Assembly (NCBI RefSeq): GCF_019056515.1
Contig: NZ_CP064873.1
Coordinates: 1,054,001-1,118,000, forward strand
DNA from: Microbacterium paraoxydans
Lineage (GTDB): Bacteria; Actinomycetota; Actinomycetes; Actinomycetales; Microbacteriaceae
Direction: 5' to 3'
DNA: 64,000 nucleotides
Shown here: one piece after another, positions 56,691 to 64,000 of the stretch
Position numbering within the stretch: position 1 is the first letter of the stretch
Layout of the letters: each line of letters opens with the position of its first letter
Notes under the pieces: generated by a model
The model's database searches: none
What the model was told of the DNA's origin: nothing
The model's input: only the letters and a program-made list of their open reading frames with translations
Translations under genes and position numbers: made by a program

Positions 56691-57677
56691 ATGGTGAGTC
56701 TGACTGCCGACCTGAGCCCGCTGCGTCCCGACCGTAACCTCGCGATGGAGTTGGTGCGCGCGACCGAGGCGGCGGCGATCCGTGCCGTTCCGTTCATCGG
56801 TCGCGGTGCGAAGGAGGCTGCCGACGGCGCCGCCGTCGACGCCATGCGGGCGTTCCTCGGGACGGTCGACTTCCAGGGCCGCGTGGTGATCGGCGAGGGC
56901 GAGAAGGACAATGCCCCGATGCTGTTCAATGGCGAGGTCGTCGGCACAGGACGCGGCCCGCTGTGCGATATCGCGGTCGACCCGATCGACGGCACGTCGC
57001 TGACCGCGGCCGGTCGGCAGAACGCGCTCTCGGTGATCGCCGTGTCCGACCGCGACACGATGCTCGACGCCTCCAGCGTCTTCTACATGGACAAGCTCGT
57101 CACCGGGCCCGCCGGTGTCGGCGTCGTCGACATCCGCCTGCCCATCGGCGAGAACATCCGCAAGCTCGCCGGCGCGCTGGACAAGCCGGTCGACGAGATC
57201 GTCGTCTCGGTGCTCAACCGCCCGCGGCACGAGCAGCTCATCCAGGAGATCCGCGACGCCGGTGCCGGTACGCGTCTCATGAGCGACGGCGATGTCGCCG
57301 GTGGCATCAACGCCGCCCGCCACGACGCCCGCACCGACATGTGCGTCGGCATCGGCGGCAGCCCCGAGGGCATCGTCACCGCGTGTGCGATCAAGGCCCT
57401 CGGCGGCCACATCCAGGGACGGCTCTGGCCGCGCGATGACGACGAGCGCCAGCGCGGTATCGACGCGGGGCTCGACATGGACAAGGTCTACGAGGCGGAC
57501 GACCTCGTGCAGGGGAACAACACGATCTTCGTCGCGACCGGGGTCACGGACGGCCAGCTCGTGGCCGGCGTCCGGCGGGAGCGCGGTTACGTGTACACCG
57601 AGAGCGTGGTCCTGCGCGGAGCCTCCGGCACCCTGCGCCGCATCGCGTCGGAGCACCTCGTCTCGAAGTGGCTGTGA
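56691..57677 (+). CDS. glpX: Fructose-1,6-bisphosphatase, class II (GlpX)
   Basis: This 328-aa gluconeogenic phosphatase has the class II signatures VVIGEGEKDNAPMLF, DIAVDPIDGTSLTAAG and DGDVAGGINAARHD. Length is typical. TAGGCT ends 7 nt before the ATG, implying a leaderless mRNA. It is divergent from fba across 187 bp; the shared intergenic region could coordinate the aldolase and phosphatase. Confidence 0.96.
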   Translation: MVSLTADLSPLRPDRNLAMELVRATEAAAIRAVPFIGRGAKEAADGAAVDAMRAFLGTVDFQGRVVIGEGEKDNAPMLFNGEVVGTGRGPLCDIAVDPIDGTSLTAAGRQNALSVIAVSDRDTMLDASSVFYMDKLVTGPAGVGVVDIRLPIGENIRKLAGALDKPVDEIVVSVLNRPRHEQLIQEIRDAGAGTRLMSDGDVAGGINAARHDARTDMCVGIGGSPEGIVTACAIKALGGHIQGRLWPRDDDERQRGIDAGLDMDKVYEADDLVQGNNTIFVATGVTDGQLVAGVRRERGYVYTESVVLRGASGTLRRIASEHLVSKWL

Positions 57678-57776
57678 CGGCTCTTCTGCCGGCATGATCG
57701 CGGGGAGGACTCTCGCCATCGTTACCGACCCGGTATCGCCTCCTGCACGGGTCGGGCCCGGTTCGGCGAGCCGCCG

Positions 57777-57791
57777 TGTCACAATTGTCAC
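57777..57791. promoter_or_regulatory. TGTCAC direct repeat upstream of a small membrane gene
   Basis: TGTCAC occurs at 57777-57782 and 57786-57791, separated by AAT, about 60 bp upstream of the gene at 57849. The 9-bp spacing and AT-containing centre suggest a binding site, but no promoter elements are clear. Confidence 0.35.
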
Positions 57792-57848
57792 TGGGTTTGT
57801 CGCCGTCGACGGAGCCGCCAGGCACCGCAGGCACAGGAGGGCGAACGC

Positions 57849-58136
57849 ATGACAACGCAGCACACGACCGGCTCGAAGAGCGCCGCGCCGACGAAGATCA
57901 TCACCACGAACACCGGACGCATCCTCCGGGTGAGTGCCGATGCCGAAGCGGCCGCCGTGGCCCCGCCGGCACCCGTCGCTCAGCCGGCCGTCGATCCGGC
58001 TCGCCGCGCCGACGTGCTGTTCCGCGTCCGTCGCGCCGAGGGGCACGAGGTCAGCGCCTGGTGGATGATCGGTGCGTTCCTCGCGACGAGCGGCCTCGTC
58101 ATCCTGCTGCTCAGCGGCGTGCCCGGCGTCGCCTGA
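57849..58136 (+). CDS. Small single-pass membrane protein, 95 aa
   Basis: The N-terminal 55 residues are Thr/Ala/Pro-rich (KSAAPTKIITTNTGRILRVS), then a basic stretch (RRADVLFRVRRAEGHEVS) leads to one C-terminal helix (WWMIGAFLATSGLVILLLSG). It may be a tail-anchored protein. No family is recognised. The ATG has an AGGAGGG site. It lies between glpX and the converging rmuC. Confidence 0.75.
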   Translation: MTTQHTTGSKSAAPTKIITTNTGRILRVSADAEAAAVAPPAPVAQPAVDPARRADVLFRVRRAEGHEVSAWWMIGAFLATSGLVILLLSGVPGVA

Positions 58137-58172
58137 CGCTCCCGCGGTCGGAGGATCCGGTCGCTCCCGTCG

Positions 58173-59441
58173 TCACTGCTCCCGGTCGCGGAGCGCGGCG
58201 GCGTGGTCGAGACGCGCGCGTACCTCGCCGACGTCGGCCTGCATCGCATCGGCGGCCTCTCCGGCCTCGGTCGGGGCCAGGAGCTCCGGAGCGGTGAAGC
58301 GCCGCCCGTCCGCGGTGATCGGCGACGCCGGCGCCAGGGCCTCCGCATCGACGCCGGGGAACTGCCGGGCGGTCACGAGCACCCGGGACTCCAGGGATCC
58401 TGCGAAGCGGTTGTAGCTGTCGACCGTGCGCTCGATCGCCCGGCGCAGGTCGTCGGCGTGACCCGCGAGTGTGCCGAGGCGCTCGTACAGCTGCGTGCCG
58501 AGCGCGAGCAGACTCCGGGCCTCGGTGGACACCTCCTGCTGGGTCCAGGTGTAGGCGACCGTCTTGAGGACCGCCCAGAGGTTGACGGGGGAGGCGAGGG
58601 CCACGCGGCGGCTGAACGCGTAGTCGAGCAGCGTCGGATCCTCGTCGATGGCTGCCGCCAGCAGCGACTCGCTCGGCAGGAAGCAGATGACGAACTCGGG
58701 GCTCGCGTCGAGGCCCGACCAGTAGGCCTTCTTGGCGAGGGCGTCGACGTGGGCGCGGACGGCGCGGACGTGCTTCTGCATGTGGGCGCGACGCTGGGGT
58801 TCGTGGGCGTCGCCGAGGGGGAGCGCCGAGGCCTCGAGGTAGGCGTCGAGGGGAACCTTCGCGTCGACGGCGATCGACGTGCCCCCCGGGAGACGGACGA
58901 CCATGTCGGGGCGCCCCTGGCCGCGGTCGGAGGTGATCGTCGCCTGGAGGTCGAAGTCGACGTGTCTGGTCAGCCCCGCCGCCTCGACGACGCGCCGCAG
59001 CTGGGTCTCGCCCCAGACGCCGCGCGTGGACGTGGAGCGCAGCGCACCCGCCAGTGACTCGGTCGTCGCGCGGAGCGCCTCATCCGACTCCTGGGCGCGC
59101 CGGAGCTGCTCGGCGAGCGTGCCGAACTGTGCCTGCCGCTCGCTCTCGATCGCGGCGACCTTGGACTGCATCTGCTGGAGACTCTCGCGGACCGGCGCCA
59201 GAGCCTGCAGCACGGCGTTCTGCTGCTGGACGCGCTGAGCCTCCGCCCGCTGCTCGGAGCGGGCGTGCTCGACGGCGTCCCGGTAGAGGTCGTACTGGCG
59301 ATCGCGGTCGTCTCGCGCGGCCGCCAGCTCCGCCTGCGTGCGTGCGATGTCGGCGGCGCTGCGACCGGCTCGCAGGAACCACCCGAGAGCGACGCCCGCG
59401 GCGAGGGCCACGAGCAGGAGAACGATCGACAGGGCATCCAT
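58173..59441 (-). CDS. rmuC: DNA recombination protein RmuC
   Basis: A 422-aa protein with an N-terminal membrane helix (LSIVLLLVALAAGVALGWFL), a coiled coil (about 40-110) and a nuclease-like domain of the PD-(D/E)XK type: RGVWGETQLRRVVEAAGL, GRPDMVVRLPGGTSIAVDAK and FVICFLPSE. RmuC limits inversion at short inverted repeats. CATCAT ends 6 nt before the ATG at 59441. The domain order and length are standard. Confidence 0.93.
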   Translation of the reverse strand: MDALSIVLLLVALAAGVALGWFLRAGRSAADIARTQAELAAARDDRDRQYDLYRDAVEHARSEQRAEAQRVQQQNAVLQALAPVRESLQQMQSKVAAIESERQAQFGTLAEQLRRAQESDEALRATTESLAGALRSTSTRGVWGETQLRRVVEAAGLTRHVDFDLQATITSDRGQGRPDMVVRLPGGTSIAVDAKVPLDAYLEASALPLGDAHEPQRRAHMQKHVRAVRAHVDALAKKAYWSGLDASPEFVICFLPSESLLAAAIDEDPTLLDYAFSRRVALASPVNLWAVLKTVAYTWTQQEVSTEARSLLALGTQLYERLGTLAGHADDLRRAIERTVDSYNRFAGSLESRVLVTARQFPGVDAEALAPASPITADGRRFTAPELLAPTEAGEAADAMQADVGEVRARLDHAAALRDREQ

Positions 59442-59492
59442 GGCTCCATGATGCCGGGGGCGTCCGACATCGCCGGGAGGACGCGAGGTGCG

Positions 59493-60086
59493 TCAGGCGA
59501 CGGCGCGCTCCAGTGCCGGCACGGCGGGCTCGGTCACGCGGAGGCCGAGGACATCGGCGAGCGCGAAGACATCCGCGGCTCCGGCCCGCGCGGCCGCGTC
59601 CACGATGATCTGGGCGCAGGCGAGGGCATCCGCCAGCGCGTCGTGATGCGAGAACTCGGCGTATCCGGCCGCCGCGGCGGCGAGCGGCAGACGGTAGGAG
59701 TCGAGCTGGTAGGTCTTCCGCGCCACCTGGAGGCTGCACAGCGACCGGTACGGCGGACAGATCTGACCGGTGACCTCGGTCGCTCGCCGCAGGACGTTCA
59801 GGTCGAAGCCGGCGTTGTGGGCCACGAGCACGTCGGCACCCGCGAAGCCGCACAGACGGTCGAACTGATCGACCCACGTCGCCGCCGACAGCACGTGCTC
59901 AGGGCGGATGCCGTGGATGCGGACGTTCCACTCCTGGAACTCGTCGTGGCCGGGCGGAGGCTGGATCAGCCAGTTCGCGGTGGCGACGACCTCCCCGTCC
60001 CGCACCCGCACGAGTCCCACGGAACACGCGGAGGCCGGGCTGGAGTTCGCGGTCTCGAAGTCGATCGCAGTGAAGTCCAGTGGCAC
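59493..60086 (-). CDS. 3'-5' exonuclease, DnaQ-like (DEDDh)
   Basis: This 197-aa protein has the DEDDh motifs: Exo I AIDFETANSSP, Exo II VAHNAGFDLNVL and Exo III HHDALADALA. The sequence is of the small PolC/epsilon-like subgroup also seen fused to BRCT domains, but here it stands alone. A repair or RNA-turnover role is possible; it is not the replicative proofreader on this evidence. GAGAGT ends 6 nt before the GTG. It is divergent from the methyltransferase gene. Confidence 0.88.
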   Translation of the reverse strand: MPLDFTAIDFETANSSPASACSVGLVRVRDGEVVATANWLIQPPPGHDEFQEWNVRIHGIRPEHVLSAATWVDQFDRLCGFAGADVLVAHNAGFDLNVLRRATEVTGQICPPYRSLCSLQVARKTYQLDSYRLPLAAAAAGYAEFSHHDALADALACAQIIVDAAARAGAADVFALADVLGLRVTEPAVPALERAVA

Positions 60087-60145
60087 GTCCTCACTCTCTC
60101 CCGGGGCTCCGACGTCGCTGTGCAGGCTCGCCGTATGCTGGCCAC

Positions 60146-60886
60146 ATGGCGGACGAACTCGCGAGATCCTTCGGCGCGGCGGCCGGAAGCTACGAGGCCG
60201 GACGGCCCGAGTACCCCTTCGAGGCCGTCGCCTGGATGCTGGAGCCGATGGCGGACGGTGCGCGGCGGGTCGCCGATGTCGGCGCCGGTACCGGCAAGCT
60301 CACGCGGGCGCTCGTCGCGGCTGGGGATGCCGAGGTGGTGGCGATCGATCCGGACCCCGCGATGCTCGCGGCCCTTCGCGACGCCGTTCCCGGGGTGCCC
60401 ACGTTCGTCGGGACCGCCGAGGCACTGCCGCTTCCGGACGCGAGCGTGGACGCCGTCGTGCTGGGCCAGGCGTGGCACTGGGTCGAGCCGGTCGCCGCCT
60501 CGGCGGAGATCGGTCGCGCGATGCGCCCGGGCGGTGTGCTCGGGCTCGTCTGGAACCTCCGCGACGAGCGCGTGGACTGGGTGCGCCGGCTCACCGAGAT
60601 CATGCACGGCAGCAACGCCGAGATCATGCTCGCCGCGGGCGACCCCGTGGTGGCGGAGCCCTTCGGCGCCCTGGCGCAGGAGCGCTGGGAGTGGTCGCGC
60701 CCCATGACGCGGGAGCTCCTGCATCGTATGGCCGCGTCCCGCAGCGCCGTGATCACCGCCGACGATGCCGAGAAGGCACGGATCCGCCGCGAGATGGACG
60801 CCCTGTTCGACGAGCTCGGCCTGCGCGGGAACGGTGTGATCGAGGTGCCCTATGTGACGAGGGCCTTCCGCGCGGTCCGCGACTGA
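60146..60886 (+). CDS. SAM-dependent methyltransferase, class I
   Basis: This 246-aa protein resembles UbiE/BioC-type methyltransferases. SAM motif I is VADVGAGTGKLTRALV, with VVAIDPDPAMLAAL following, and later DAVVLGQAWHWVEP, typical of methyltransf_11 proteins. The substrate is unknown. TATGCT ends 6 nt before the ATG, which decides the start. A possible terminator follows at 60888. Confidence 0.86.
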   Translation: MADELARSFGAAAGSYEAGRPEYPFEAVAWMLEPMADGARRVADVGAGTGKLTRALVAAGDAEVVAIDPDPAMLAALRDAVPGVPTFVGTAEALPLPDASVDAVVLGQAWHWVEPVAASAEIGRAMRPGGVLGLVWNLRDERVDWVRRLTEIMHGSNAEIMLAAGDPVVAEPFGALAQERWEWSRPMTRELLHRMAASRSAVITADDAEKARIRREMDALFDELGLRGNGVIEVPYVTRAFRAVRD

Positions 60887-60887
60887 A

Positions 60888-60949
60888 CAGGCGTCCGCGC
60901 CGCATCAGGCACTTTCCCACCCTGCCGCCTGACTCCGCGTGGGCGCCTG
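60888..60949 (+). terminator. Possible nested hairpin after the methyltransferase gene
   Basis: CAGGCG (60888-60893) can pair with CGCCTG (60944-60949), and TCAGGC (60905-60910) with GCCTGA (60927-60932) inside it. The element starts just after the methyltransferase stop. Stems are short and the loops uneven, so termination is a guess. Confidence 0.4.
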
Positions 60950-60999
60950 CCCTCGCGAGGGTGAGGTGGGGGAGAACAGCGCAGGTAGACTCATACCCC

Positions 61000-62073
<1,074 letters not shown>

Positions 62074-62087
62074 GTATTCGGAGAGCG

Positions 62088-62426
62088 ATGATCGATCACG
62101 ACAGAGCAACGCTGGCGATCTACAGCGAGTCGCGCACTGTCGCGGAGATCACCGCCTCGCTCCGGCTCGAACCCACCGAAGCTGCGAACATCGGCGAACA
62201 GACCCGGTCCGGCCGAGCAGGACGAGCGTACAAGCCCGAGTATCTGACCTCTCAGCGGACGACGTGGCTTCTTGACGTGACCGCACGTTCAACGGGCGAC
62301 GACGAAGGTGTCAATGCGAGCCTGATCACGGACCTCGCCGCCATTGGATGTGAGGTTCGTGGGACCGTCTTCCTCGATGATCATGATGCAGGACGTGACG
62401 GAGTGGAGTTCCGCTTCGACGACTGA
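62088..62426 (+). CDS. DUF4279 protein, 112 aa
   Basis: The protein has the DUF4279 pattern: an N-terminal strand (ATLAIYSESRTVAEITASLR), LEPTEAANIGEQTRSGRAG, and a second half with WLLDVT and a C-terminal VFLDDHDAGRDGVEFRFD. DUF4279 proteins have been linked to polymorphic-toxin immunity families, but no toxin gene is nearby. The base composition is visibly lower in G+C and third-position GC than that of its neighbours, hinting at acquisition. The ATG follows GGAGAG, 14 bp after ychF. Confidence 0.82.
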   Translation: MIDHDRATLAIYSESRTVAEITASLRLEPTEAANIGEQTRSGRAGRAYKPEYLTSQRTTWLLDVTARSTGDDEGVNASLITDLAAIGCEVRGTVFLDDHDAGRDGVEFRFDD

Positions 62427-62454
62427 TAGGTTCCGGCATATCGGAAGGCGGGCG

Positions 62455-63141
62455 ATGTCTCGATCGACAGCACGAACGGCAGCGCTCGCGTCCGTGGGGG
62501 TGGTGGCACTGCTCTTGGTCGGGTGCGCCGCGGAGGGAACCGGGGACACGTCGAGTGCTCCATCCCCGCCCGCGATCCGCGAGCCCGAGCCCGAGCCCGT
62601 GACGGCGGGGGCACCGGAGCCGACCACGACGGACCGCTGCGTCCGGATGTCCGAGGTCGTCAGCTACACCGACGACTGGCGGTGGGAGCGTCGGCAGCCG
62701 CTCGTCGACCTCGGCGCTAGGGAGTTCGCGCAGGGGGAGGTGACCCTCGATGACGACGGTCATGTCGTGACGTACACGGTCGCGCCCGGCGACGTCGAGG
62801 CGGTGATCGCCGAACGGCTCTGCGCCTACCCGTCCCTCGCCTTGCTGAATCACGTGCGCGATCTCTCCCCGGGGCAGGTGCTCTGGCTCACCCCGGATCC
62901 CGACTCGCCCTGGGTGCCGTACTTCAGCCCGCTGGACGCCGAGGCCGGATTCGCACAGATCGCCTACCAGAACGCCATGACCGCGGCGGGTCTCGCGGTC
63001 GACGCGGGCGACATCGACGGCGTGCGTGCGATCTGGAACGACACGCTGGCGGGCATGTTCACCGACCCCGCCACCATCGAGGCCATCCAGAAGGTGGTCG
63101 ACGCCGGGGACCCCGACGCGCTGCGCCAGCTCTTCTCCTAA
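62455..63141 (+). CDS. Lipoprotein with degenerate LysM-like segment, 228 aa
   Basis: The signal peptide ends in a clear lipobox LLVGCAA (Cys near 24), then a Pro/Glu-rich linker (about 40-60). Residues around 105-145 read VTYTVAPGDVEAVIAERLCA, then LALLNHVRDLSPGQVLWLTP, matching the LysM pattern of YTV-GD-AI-R...LN...L-PGQ-L. A helical C-terminal part (about 165-228) is unrecognised. It is probably surface-exposed, perhaps peptidoglycan-associated. GGAAGG precedes the ATG. Confidence 0.8.
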   Translation: MSRSTARTAALASVGVVALLLVGCAAEGTGDTSSAPSPPAIREPEPEPVTAGAPEPTTTDRCVRMSEVVSYTDDWRWERRQPLVDLGAREFAQGEVTLDDDGHVVTYTVAPGDVEAVIAERLCAYPSLALLNHVRDLSPGQVLWLTPDPDSPWVPYFSPLDAEAGFAQIAYQNAMTAAGLAVDAGDIDGVRAIWNDTLAGMFTDPATIEAIQKVVDAGDPDALRQLFS

Positions 63142-63206
63142 GTCCGCCGAACCCGCGGCCGGAGCGAGGTCTGGATCCCACTCGGTTCGCCTGGGAGAGT
63201 GGTGGG

Positions 63207-63548
63207 ATGCAGCAGGCAGAGACGAGTCGACCGCGGCTCCTGAGGAGAGCCCTGCCGGCGGTCGTCGTCGTGCTCGTGACATGGCTGCTCCTCTGGCTGG
63301 CTCAGGGAGTGCCGACCGTGTGCGCCCTCGCGTTCCCCTGCCCCACGCCGGACGTCCGTGTCGCCCCGGCCCTGCTCTTCGGCGGGCTGTTGCTCGTGTC
63401 GACGGTCGTCCTGCTTCTCACGTCCGGATCGCGCCACGGGCGGAGCGGGGTCCGCGCTGTCGCGTGGGTGCTCCTGGTCGGCATGGCCGTCGTGGGCCTC
63501 GGCGCGGTGCTGTTCTCGGGCGGCTTCAGCATCGGTCTCGGTCGCTGA
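63207..63548 (+). CDS. Small membrane protein, 113 aa
   Basis: Three hydrophobic helices (ALPAVVVVLVTWLLLWLAQG, APALLFGGLLLVSTVVLLLT, AVAWVLLVGMAVVGLGAVLF) with basic loops. No family is recognised. A CxxxxxxC (VCALAFPC) lies between helices one and two on the presumed outer face. GAGAGT ends 6 nt before the ATG. It converges on the next gene, 11 bp away. Confidence 0.72.
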   Translation: MQQAETSRPRLLRRALPAVVVVLVTWLLLWLAQGVPTVCALAFPCPTPDVRVAPALLFGGLLLVSTVVLLLTSGSRHGRSGVRAVAWVLLVGMAVVGLGAVLFSGGFSIGLGR

Positions 63549-63559
63549 CGTGCGACGGC

Positions 63560-63844
63560 TCAGCGCCGTACACCCGCGTCCGGCCCATGGCGATCCTCGA
63601 ACGCGCGGAGCGCGCGCCTCGCGCGGCGAGTCTCGACGATACCGACGACGATCCCGGCGGCGAACACGATGATGCTGAGAACGCGCCACAACCCGGCGGG
63701 CGCATCCAGGAGGAACGCGACCGTCCAGCCGACCGTCATCACCGAGGAGAACACGATCGCGTAGACGCCCCAGTTCCGCCGCCGTTCCAGCGCCATGCGC
63801 TGCTGGATGAGCGACGGCTCCGGTCCGCCCGCGGGCCCGCTCAT
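63560..63844 (-). CDS. Small two-helix membrane protein, 94 aa
   Basis: The ATG at 63844 overlaps the stop of the upstream gene (ATGA), which decides the start. The N-terminal 30 residues are hydrophilic (GGPEPSLIQQRMALERRRNW), then two helices (GVYAIVFSSVMTVGWTVAFL, LWRVLSIIVFAAGIVVGIVE) and a basic tail. The family is not recognised, although the layout resembles actinobacterial DUF-type two-pass proteins. Confidence 0.78.
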   Translation of the reverse strand: MSGPAGGPEPSLIQQRMALERRRNWGVYAIVFSSVMTVGWTVAFLLDAPAGLWRVLSIIVFAAGIVVGIVETRRARRALRAFEDRHGPDAGVRR

Positions 63845-64000
63845 ACCCGGAGGGAGGAACCCTCGTCGCTCGCGGTCGGAATCGGAACCGCAGCGCCGGA
63901 GCGGGTGCGGAACCACAGGGTGAGCTCGAACAGGGCGCGCTCCATCGTGGAGGCGTCCGCGCCGTCGACGAGGTCGTCGAAGGAGTCGCGGAAGCCCGCG
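63841..64000 (-). CDS. C-terminal end of an unidentified gene (partial)
   Basis: Fifty-two codons are visible on the minus strand before the TGA at 63841-63843. They include GFRDSFDDLVDGADASTMER, then ALFELTLWFRTRSG. The C-terminus ends SDEGSSLRV. The gene continues past the right edge. I do not recognise the family. Its stop overlaps the ATG of the two-helix membrane protein, so they are coupled. Confidence 0.6.
   Translation of the reverse strand, partial: AGFRDSFDDLVDGADASTMERALFELTLWFRTRSGAAVPIPTASDEGSSLRV

Overview
The window is about 70% G+C by eye. It has the gene content and gene order of an actinobacterial chromosome, most likely Microbacteriaceae and close to Microbacterium. Pointers are the eno-ftsB-DUF501-subtilase run, the DUF4307 and DUF4245 genes, ribD-ribE-ribBA-ribH under an FMN riboswitch, and very frequent apparent leaderless promoters (a TAnnnT-type -10 box ending 6 to 8 nt before ATG/GTG). 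I see no prophage, insertion sequence, CRISPR array, rRNA or replication origin. It reads as housekeeping chromosome with small accessory patches.

Layout. 0-6.4 kb: tail of a phosphoesterase, two small genes, the riboflavin operon (minus strand) with its FMN riboswitch, an Fpg/Nei-type glycosylase and a GNAT acetyltransferase. 6.5-15 kb: mfd, a hexapeptide-repeat protein, then gdhA and ppc on the minus strand (nitrogen assimilation and anaplerosis). 15-25.5 kb: nhaA, mazG, hisS, an SGNH hydrolase, a VOC protein and AraC regulator facing apart, an APC permease, a DUF4442 protein, a GntR-DUF1648-CPBP module with a visible promoter and operator, and an O-methyltransferase. 25.5-31 kb: eno, ftsB-like, DUF501, a membrane-anchored subtilase and NDH-2. 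31-36.5 kb: an orphan protein, a yybP-ykoY (Mn2+) riboswitch ahead of an unknown gene, an odd tRNA with a UAA anticodon, a PLP aldolase-like enzyme coupled to a sugar-lactone oxidase, and lemA. 36.5-47 kb: two coupled minus-strand genes (one YcaQ-like), an AI-2E-family permease coupled to ilvA, greA, DUF4307, hemolysin III, uppS, a class V aminotransferase and PhoH. 47-48.4 kb: a solo AbiEi/DUF559 protein embedded in dispersed TCGTGCATCCG repeats. 48.4-54.7 kb: xseB-DUF4245-carbonic anhydrase-fumC, xseA, ispH and an IclR regulator. 54.7-64 kb: a candidate C-rich-loop small RNA, fba and glpX facing apart, rmuC, an exonuclease, a methyltransferase, ychF and a tail of small membrane, lipoprotein and DUF genes.

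Central metabolism is well represented: eno, fba, glpX, ppc, fumC, gdhA and ndh connect lower glycolysis/gluconeogenesis, anaplerosis, the TCA cycle and respiration. DNA repair is also rich (mfd, Fpg-like, YcaQ-like, xseAB, rmuC). The points most worth a second look are the Mn2+ riboswitch in front of an uncharacterised protein, the repeat cluster around the DUF559 gene, the candidate C-rich sRNA, REP-like repeats translated in frame inside riboflavin synthase and PEP carboxylase, and the class-I-shaped tRNA(UAA).
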